A stretch of 8,737 bases of DNA, taken from the NCBI GenBank assembly GCA_022705365.1, contig JAKJEP010000126.1, positions 1-8,737 of the forward strand, in the 5' to 3' direction. Within the stretch, counting starts at the first letter, position 1, and every line of letters starts with the position of its first letter. Source of the stretch: Planctomycetota bacterium. GTDB taxonomy: Bacteria; Planctomycetota; Phycisphaerae; Sedimentisphaerales; SM23-30. Of the stretch, positions 1 through 5,779 are shown in pieces. The translations under genes were made by a program, and so were the position numbers. A model generated the notes under the pieces. The model ran no database searches and was not told where the DNA came from. It saw nothing but the letters and a program-made list of their open reading frames with translations.

Positions 1-803
1 TCACTCATGGTGCCGGGCATGGAAGACTCGCGGGTATCCATGTATGTCACCCCCAACATAAAATCCGGGTAATAATTCTTCTTCGCCAGCTCACGCTCCT
101 TCCGGGTCTTTTCAATCTCCGCCTCCAGCGCCGCCAGATCCGGATTGCTGCTTCCCAGCGCCTCCAGCAGTTCCTCCTCCGCGAACTCCGCCTCTGCCTC
201 CGGTAACGCCTCCGGCCAGGCCAGCGGCGCCTCCACCGCCCGGTTCATCGCCGCCAGCGACCGCCGCAAATAATAATACTCATAGTACGCACTCTTCACC
301 CGATAGGCAAGGGACAGCCTTTCGCTTTCATACTCCTGCTGCGCCCGCTGCGCCGCCGCCCCCGCCGCCTCCGCTCCCAGCTCCAGCTTGCCGAACCACG
401 GCACCCCCTGCGTCAGGCTGTAACTCTGCTCCGCTCCTCCCATCCGGCTTTCGATCTCCTTATTATAGGTATAAGCAAAACCGGGATCCGGCAGCGCCCG
501 TGCCTGCGGCGCCTTCTCCAACGCCGCCTTCCACCGCCAGTATGCCGCCTCCAGCCCCGGATTATGCAGCGCCGCATACTCCAGGCACGCCCCCAGCTCC
601 AGCTTCTCCCCCCATTCCGGGGCTGCCTCTTTTTCCCAATCGTCCGTTTTCCCCTCCGTTTGTACAGGGGCATATGCATAGGAGGACACTTTCACCCTTT
701 CCGGTCCCCGGCATCCACAGGCAAATACCGCAGGCAGCAGGCAGATAGAGATGATACCGGTTATTTTCATCATAAAAGTTATCTTCGCAGGATTTTGCCT
801 CAT
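1..803 (-). CDS. TolC/CzcC-like outer-membrane efflux protein (partial, runs off left edge)
   Basis: This gene should encode the outer-membrane channel of a tripartite efflux pump (TolC family, closest in feel to the heavy-metal RND branch, CzcC/CusC). Reading from 803 gives about 267 codons, open to the left edge, so the C-terminal half and stop lie outside the window. The N-terminus is basic, then hydrophobic (ITGIISICLLPAVFAC) with a Cys at residue 29 that could be a lipobox, although F at -2 is not canonical. Family-like blocks follow: LEYAALHNPGLEAAYWRWKA, ALPDPGFAYTY, QGVPWFGKLELGAEAA, VKSAYYEYYYLRRSL, and near the edge ELAKKNYYPDFMLGVTYMDT. The start at 803 is preferred because AGGG lies 8 nt upstream; ATG at 773 is the alternative and would still keep the signal sequence. 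The gene begins 16 nt after the response-regulator stop, which suggests cotranscription. Its DNA is clearly more GC-rich than the sensor genes. Family call is firm; substrate is unknown. Confidence 0.88.
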   Translation of the reverse strand, partial: MRQNPAKITFMMKITGIISICLLPAVFACGCRGPERVKVSSYAYAPVQTEGKTDDWEKEAAPEWGEKLELGACLEYAALHNPGLEAAYWRWKAALEKAPQARALPDPGFAYTYNKEIESRMGGAEQSYSLTQGVPWFGKLELGAEAAGAAAQRAQQEYESERLSLAYRVKSAYYEYYYLRRSLAAMNRAVEAPLAWPEALPEAEAEFAEEELLEALGSSNPDLAALEAEIEKTRKERELAKKNYYPDFMLGVTYMDTRESSMPGTMS

Positions 804-815
804 TCCCCAATCCCT
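804..815 (-). promoter_or_regulatory. Ribosome-binding site of the efflux gene
   Basis: On the minus strand AGGG (815-812) sits 8 nt before ATG at 803, and a second purine run (GGGGA, 808-804) abuts the start codon. This supports 803 over the next in-frame ATG at 773, whose upstream sequence has only a weak GAAG. The site falls in the 16-nt gap after the regulator's TGA stop. Confidence 0.55.
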
Positions 816-819
816 GCGG

Positions 820-1467
820 TCAGGGTTCCGGGGCGGTCAGGCCTTCCTGGATGGCATACTTGGTTAGTTGAGCGATATTGTCCATCTTCAGTTTTTCCAT
901 GATGTTGGTGCGATGGACTTCGACCGTCTTGGGACTGATCCCCAGCCGCTGGCCGACCTGCTTGGTCGTATGGCCTTCCACCAAAAGCTGCAAGACTTCC
1001 CGCTCCCGGGCCGACAAGATCGAAAAGGCGGATTCCTGGTCGGGTTTGGTCAGATAGTCTTTGATAATCGTATCCCCAATCGAGGGGCTGATGTACTTTT
1101 TGCCATTTACCACAATCCGGATTGCCTCCACCAGTTCATCAAAGGGACAATCCTTCAGCAGATAGCCGCAGGCTCCTGCTTTGAACATCTCCCGGACGTA
1201 TTTGTCGCTGGAATGCATGGAAAGGCCGATCACTTTGATTTTCGGATGAGCCGCCGTAATCCGCCGTGTCGCCTCGATTCCGTTCAGATCCGGCATGGAA
1301 ATATCCATCACCACCACATCCGGCGACAATTCCTCCACCAGCTTTACCAGCGAAAGGCCGTCCTGAGCCTGGCCTACTACTTCCAGGCCCTTTTCCTGCT
1401 GAAACGCCCGGCTTAAACCATGACGCACAATCGCATGATCATCCGCTAAGACCACTTTGATATTCAT
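820..1467 (-). CDS. NarL/LuxR-family response regulator
   Basis: This is a 215-residue DNA-binding response regulator, most likely the partner of the histidine kinase encoded immediately upstream. The receiver domain (about 3-120) carries the acidic pair D9/D10 (LADDHAIVR), the phospho-acceptor D55 in VVVMDISMPDLNG, S83 at the usual Ser/Thr switch position (IGLSMHSS) and K105 (GYLLKD). The C-terminal helix-turn-helix (about 150-207) has the GerE/LuxR signature: LSAREREVLQLLVEGHTTKQ, then LGISPKTVEVHR. Length and key residues are normal for the family, so the protein should be functional. The gene starts 10 nt after the kinase stop, with a weak purine-rich AAAGA before the ATG. HisKA_3 kinases characteristically pair with NarL-type regulators, which supports the pairing. 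Its targets cannot be read here; the efflux gene 16 nt downstream is cotranscribed rather than obviously promoter-controlled by it. Confidence 0.95.
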   Translation of the reverse strand: MNIKVVLADDHAIVRHGLSRAFQQEKGLEVVGQAQDGLSLVKLVEELSPDVVVMDISMPDLNGIEATRRITAAHPKIKVIGLSMHSSDKYVREMFKAGACGYLLKDCPFDELVEAIRIVVNGKKYISPSIGDTIIKDYLTKPDQESAFSILSAREREVLQLLVEGHTTKQVGQRLGISPKTVEVHRTNIMEKLKMDNIAQLTKYAIQEGLTAPEP

Positions 1468-1477
1468 ATTTATCTTT

Positions 1478-4400
1478 CTACAAAAGGTTCGGTTCCATTG
1501 CCAGAGGAACAGTTAATAGGACTTTCAATCCCCGGCCGGGAGAAGATTCCATCTCCAGTTTGCCGCCGATGTGATCCAGCCGCTCGCCGATGCTGTACAG
1601 GCCGAAGCCCTTGTCTTGTTTCGGCAGAACCGCGGGGGCCGGCAGCCCCAGACCCTGCCCGTTATCTTCCACCCGGATTTGAATCTGTTGCTCGTTGCAG
1701 CACAGGGAAACCTTTACCCGCGTAGCCTGGGCATGTTTACACACATTGACCAGCAATTCCCGCACCGCCCGATACAAAAGAATCTTTATGGGATCAGGCA
1801 GTGAAACTTCCAAACCGTCACTTTCATACGTGTAGCTAATTTTTTTCTCGGCAGAAAACCGTTCGGTCAGTTCCTCCAGGGCCTGCTCCAGACCCAGATC
1901 ATACAGGATACTGGGGCTCAGATCGAAACTTAACGTGCGGGTTTGTTTGACGGCTAGGTCCAGTTGTTTGGTGACTTCCTGTACAGTCTGGCTGAAATGT
2001 TCCGGTAAAATCTTCTGGAGGCCTTTGAGTTCCCGGGCGGAAAAAGCCAGAATTTGCCCGATGGAATCATGCAGATCGACGGCGATTTGCCGCCGTTCCT
2101 TTTCTCCGACTTTCTCCAGTTCGGAGGCCAGACTGCGCAGTTTCCGCTGGCTCTCGCGCAGCTCTGCTTCAATTTTTTTCTGTTCCGTGACATCCTGAAT
2201 GGTACCCCTCAGACCCGGCTGCTGCACCGGGGACTGTCCATGATGTTCCGCCCGCACCTGCACGGTCCGTTCCGTCTGATCCATCAGCACAATCCGATGG
2301 TGTAAAAGAAAACCTTTCCCCTGACTCCGGGTCTCTTCGATCGCCCGCCGGACCAGATCCCGGTCCTCCGGATGCGTATGTGCGATAATCAATTCCAGGG
2401 TTAGCCTGGTATCCTGCGGCGCCAGCCCGAAAATACTATACACCTCGTCGGAACACCAGATTTCATCACTGGCCAGATCCCATTCCCAATTGCCCAGATG
2501 GGCAATGTGCTGGGCTTCACTTAACCGCATCTCACTCTGGCGAATCAGTTGCTGCTGGTATTTTTGTTCGGTGATATCGCGGAAAATCACCAGATCACCG
2601 GGAATCCCGCTCAGTTGAATCGGGGCAGCCGAAATCTCCACTTCGATCATCGAACCGTCAAGACATTTCACCTGAATTTCCCGGGGAGCAATTTTTCCCT
2701 GGTGCACATGTACTCTCTGCAGAATCTCGTTCAAGCATTCCATCGAAGCCGGTAGCACGAAATCCCGGATCGAAGTCCCCAGCAGATGTTCCTCACCGGC
2801 GACTTTCAGAATGTGCAAGGCCGCCTGGTTAAAATAGGTAATTTTCTCCTGGCTGATCACAAAAACAGCCTCCGGCAGGAGTTCCACCAAATGCCGGTAT
2901 TGTTCCTCGCTTTCCTGCAGGGCCATTTCCGCCTGTTTACGCTGGGTGACATCCCGGAGGGAAAACACCAGGTATTCCACTTCCCCGGTTTCATCCAGCA
3001 GCGGATTCAGATTCCAGTCCCAGTAGGTCACCCCCCATTCCGGATGGTCGGGGAAGGTAAACGGTTTACCTGTTACCTGATAAGGAACTTTGGTTTGCAC
3101 CACGGTTTCAAAGATTTTCTGGTTTTCGACATTGGGATAGAGTTCGAAGTGGTTCCGTCCGGCAAATTCCGATATCTCACGCTGACAGCCCTGGGCGTAG
3201 GCCTCATTCACCCGGACAAAATTGAAGCTGCGATCCAGAATCACCAGCGGAGTCAGAGAATGCGAGAAAAAAGCATCGAGCAGTTCCGAACTTTCCCGTA
3301 ACTGGGTTTCAATCTCTATTCGCTGTCTGACCTCATCCTGTAAGATTTTCACCATGCGGCCCAGCTCAGCCGTCCGCTCCCGGACCTTAACCTGTAACTG
3401 ATCATGGGATTGACGCAGCTCCTGTTCGGCCTTTCGCTGGGCAGTGATGTCCCGGCCGTACATATTCATATAATTCATGCCGGCAATGGCCGTAAGCACC
3501 AGACTATACGTATGGTCCCGGTGCCGGATTTCTTCCACCCGATTTGCCCCCTTGTTGATCACATCGGTTACCAGCTGGTACCAGTAAGCCGGAACCATTT
3601 GCCCTACTTTCCGCTGCCAATAATCCAGAACGATAGTTCCCGGCCCGTTGGCATATAATATTTCTCCCTGATGGGAGATTCGTAAAACCGGATGCGGATT
3701 TTCGGCGGGGAACTTGGCCAAACTGGTGATCTCTTCTTCATATTTTTTCAGGGCGGTGACGTCCTGCGTAATTCCAAAACCTGCCAGCGGAATGCCGGCG
3801 GTATCTAATTCCAAAAACGCCCGTTCCCGAACCCACCGCATCTGTCCATGGACTAAAATCCGGTGTTCCAGATCATATTTATCGCCCCGCAAGGCGGCCC
3901 GCCATTGCTCATTTACATACTGACGGTCCTCCGGATACACCCTGGATAAAAAGGTCTCATAAGTCAAGGGTGTTCCGGGGGAAATGCCGAAGATGCGATA
4001 AAGCTGTTCCGACCAGGCCAGCTCATTGGTTTGCAGATTCAATCGCCAGCTTCCGATATTTCCCACCTCCTGGGCGCGGGCCAGGTCCTGCCGGCTTTCC
4101 AGCAGAGCCTCTTCCGCCTGTTTGCGGGCGGTAACATCGGTGGAGACTCCGACCAGCCGCTCCAGTTGGCCGGCGGCATCGAAGCTGCCCTGGCCGGTTT
4201 CCTCCAATATCACTATGGCGTGGTCCGCACAGACCACCCGGTATTCGACCGCATATGTATCGGCAGCCGGAGTCAGTCCCTGTACCGTCTGCAAAAACCT
4301 CTCGCGGTCATCGGGATGAATCCCCTGGAAATAATGTTGGCCGGTGTCATGGACGGCTTCCTTGCCGCTCAGCTTCAAGACGGTTTCGCAGCTTTTGGAG

Positions 4401-5188
4401 CGGATTACCTGATCGCTGGCCACCTCCCACTCGAAGGTAAAGGAGTTACTAACCCGCAGCGCCTGCTGCATCCGCTGTTCACTCTGCCGGAGAGCTTCTT
4501 CCACCTTTTTACGCTCGAAGATTTCCAGACGAAGTTCTTCATTCAGCTTTTCGGACTCCTCACGGGCAGCTATTGCGTCTTCCATTATGTTCAGAGCAGA
4601 CCGTCGAAAATCACGTAAGGTAATAGCATTTTCTTCGAGTGCTTTCTTTTGTTCCTGGACCTGCTTCAGAATTTCTTCAGACGTCTCTAGTTTCGACAGG
4701 TCCGTAGCAACCAGGCAAACACTTACGGAATCCGGCTGGTTTAAACGACTGGCCGAAATATGTAAGGGAACCGATGTTCCATCCCCGGTTAGTAAAACCA
4801 GTCGTTTTCTTGATAGCCCCGGCTGGTTGACGCAGAAAAGCTCCGACAGGTCGTTATGATAGGATTGCGGAAAGAATTCGGAGAGGGTATGACCGATTAT
4901 TTTTTCCAGAGGTTGGCGCAATATTTCACTGAATCTTGTATTGCAGTACAAAATCCTGCCTTCCAGATTGGCGGTTAGCGCTCCCTCACTCATGGTTTCG
5001 ACGATCAACCGATAAATTCGTTCCTCTCCGGTAAGGGTAAAGATCATGTCGCCTTGGGGACCGGCAACTACCAGAGCATCAATTCCGCCTTCATGGATGG
5101 CCTGCAGTGCTCCTTCCGCTTCGGACAGATGTATGCGGAGCTCTTCATTTTCCCGGAGTAACTGCTTGTATGTCGAGTCTTTTTTCAT
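1478..5188 (-). CDS. Multi-PAS soluble histidine kinase (HisKA_3/NarL type)
   Basis: This is a 1236-residue sensor kinase with no signal peptide or membrane span, so it should act in the cytoplasm. A coiled coil (about 5-30) leads to a block GGIDALVVAGPQG that I recall from kinases in KaiC-type neighbourhoods. About seven PAS/PAC units follow, at roughly 57-165, 238-355, 370-480, 490-590, 632-750, 760-875 and 887-1003, several ending in the PAC signature D[IV]T. Long helical linkers lie at 165-237 and 585-632. The dimerisation/phospho-acceptor domain contains ERRQIAVDLHDSIGQ with H1040. The ATPase domain has an N-box (RELLVNVCKHA, N1148), DNGQGLGL (D1175) and GFGLYSIGERL. All catalytic motifs are intact. 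The start overlaps the stop of the Kai-type chimera in ATGA (5188-5185), implying translational coupling; no strong Shine-Dalgarno is present. The ligands of the PAS domains cannot be told from sequence; no phytochrome-type chromophore domain is present. Confidence 0.95.
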   Translation of the reverse strand: MKKDSTYKQLLRENEELRIHLSEAEGALQAIHEGGIDALVVAGPQGDMIFTLTGEERIYRLIVETMSEGALTANLEGRILYCNTRFSEILRQPLEKIIGHTLSEFFPQSYHNDLSELFCVNQPGLSRKRLVLLTGDGTSVPLHISASRLNQPDSVSVCLVATDLSKLETSEEILKQVQEQKKALEENAITLRDFRRSALNIMEDAIAAREESEKLNEELRLEIFERKKVEEALRQSEQRMQQALRVSNSFTFEWEVASDQVIRSKSCETVLKLSGKEAVHDTGQHYFQGIHPDDRERFLQTVQGLTPAADTYAVEYRVVCADHAIVILEETGQGSFDAAGQLERLVGVSTDVTARKQAEEALLESRQDLARAQEVGNIGSWRLNLQTNELAWSEQLYRIFGISPGTPLTYETFLSRVYPEDRQYVNEQWRAALRGDKYDLEHRILVHGQMRWVRERAFLELDTAGIPLAGFGITQDVTALKKYEEEITSLAKFPAENPHPVLRISHQGEILYANGPGTIVLDYWQRKVGQMVPAYWYQLVTDVINKGANRVEEIRHRDHTYSLVLTAIAGMNYMNMYGRDITAQRKAEQELRQSHDQLQVKVRERTAELGRMVKILQDEVRQRIEIETQLRESSELLDAFFSHSLTPLVILDRSFNFVRVNEAYAQGCQREISEFAGRNHFELYPNVENQKIFETVVQTKVPYQVTGKPFTFPDHPEWGVTYWDWNLNPLLDETGEVEYLVFSLRDVTQRKQAEMALQESEEQYRHLVELLPEAVFVISQEKITYFNQAALHILKVAGEEHLLGTSIRDFVLPASMECLNEILQRVHVHQGKIAPREIQVKCLDGSMIEVEISAAPIQLSGIPGDLVIFRDITEQKYQQQLIRQSEMRLSEAQHIAHLGNWEWDLASDEIWCSDEVYSIFGLAPQDTRLTLELIIAHTHPEDRDLVRRAIEETRSQGKGFLLHHRIVLMDQTERTVQVRAEHHGQSPVQQPGLRGTIQDVTEQKKIEAELRESQRKLRSLASELEKVGEKERRQIAVDLHDSIGQILAFSARELKGLQKILPEHFSQTVQEVTKQLDLAVKQTRTLSFDLSPSILYDLGLEQALEELTERFSAEKKISYTYESDGLEVSLPDPIKILLYRAVRELLVNVCKHAQATRVKVSLCCNEQQIQIRVEDNGQGLGLPAPAVLPKQDKGFGLYSIGERLDHIGGKLEMESSPGRGLKVLLTVPLAMEPNLL

Positions 5189-5778
5189 GAAACTTTCTTG
5201 GATTGCAGGTCCAATCCAACCATGATCTTCTCCCGGTCTGTCAGATTTCCGATGAATTTGCGCAGAGGAAGAGGGAGCTTCTTAATCAGGGTGGGAGCGG
5301 CAATAATCTGTTCGCCGGCAGCCAGTGACGGCTGCTGGTAAATATCGATGATCTGCAAATCAACTCGTTTTGCCCCGATCTGGTCAATCATATTACCAAG
5401 ACGGACGAAAAGACCTTCGAGGTCATAATCCCCCGTTTCTTCGATTTCACTTCGTTCGATGTGGACGTAATCGACCGCCAGTTTCTTTTGCTGGATCAGT
5501 CCCTCGACATCCATACCGAGAGTAATCATATTGGTGGCCAGTTCGTTCGCCTTTTCCTCGAATGCCATAAAAATACCCGGTTCGCCGAATTGCGTAATTC
5601 CGCGCACAATAAATTCCATCGCCAGCAGGGTTTTGCCGCAGCCGGCTGGCTCACAAACCAGCGTCGGCCTTCCCCGAGGCAGTCCTCCCTCGGTAATATC
5701 GTCTAAGCCATGGATTCCCGTCGGGCATTTTGCCAGGGGTTTGCAGCCTTGTTTTCTCGTTCTCATCCTGGTTTTCAT
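5185..5778 (-). CDS. KaiC (N-terminal)-KaiB (C-terminal) in-frame chimera
   Basis: This 197-residue ORF joins pieces of two clock proteins. Residues ~15-139 match the start of a KaiC CI ATPase domain: PTGIHGLDDITEGGLPRGRP, a Walker A VCEPAGCGKT (K49, T50), the acidic pair in MAFEEKANEL (E74, E75) and ERSEIEETGDYDLEGLFVRL. At GAKRV, where KaiC would give the Walker B strand (typically VVLD), the sequence changes to DLQIIDIYQQPSLAAGEQII, then APTLIKKLPLPLRKFIGNLT and DREKIMVGLD. That is the C-terminal half of a KaiB. The rest of CI, all of CII and the first ~40 residues of KaiB (beta1-alpha1) are missing. Full KaiC is ~460-570 residues and KaiB ~90-105. The start at 5778 is chosen over 5808 because AGGAG lies 7 nt upstream and it follows the previous stop by 1 nt. 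The Walker A first Gly is Glu (E43). The chimera probably cannot hydrolyse ATP, but the frame is intact. Assembly error remains possible. Confidence 0.85.
   Translation of the reverse strand: MKTRMRTRKQGCKPLAKCPTGIHGLDDITEGGLPRGRPTLVCEPAGCGKTLLAMEFIVRGITQFGEPGIFMAFEEKANELATNMITLGMDVEGLIQQKKLAVDYVHIERSEIEETGDYDLEGLFVRLGNMIDQIGAKRVDLQIIDIYQQPSLAAGEQIIAAPTLIKKLPLPLRKFIGNLTDREKIMVGLDLQSKKVS
5355..5367 (-). other. kaiC/kaiB fusion junction
   Basis: The switch from KaiC-like to KaiB-like protein falls around residues R138-V139-D140 (codons near 5367-5359). Upstream, IDQIGAKRV continues the KaiC pattern towards Walker B. Downstream, DLQIIDIYQQP is the KaiB second strand and its following turn. The exact base is uncertain, because V-D could belong to either parent and may mark a short shared sequence. 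The reading frame passes through uninterrupted. Confidence 0.7.
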
Positions 5779-5779
5779 G

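Noticed and set aside
1..800. Left end as non-coding or only small ORFs
   Set aside because: A continuous minus-strand frame from 803 to the edge carries TolC-family motifs; it has no stop within the window because it is truncated by the edge.
868..1416. Plus-strand open frame of 182 codons opposite the response regulator
   Set aside because: Fully antisense to an intact receiver/HTH gene, with no family resemblance.
1468..1477. Promoter or terminator between kinase and regulator
   Set aside because: The gap is only 10 nt, with no hairpin or -10/-35 pattern.
5185..5400. Frameshifted or normal KaiC C-terminus after residue 139
   Set aside because: The residues after the join match KaiB strongly in the same frame, so a KaiC frameshift is not needed to explain the change.
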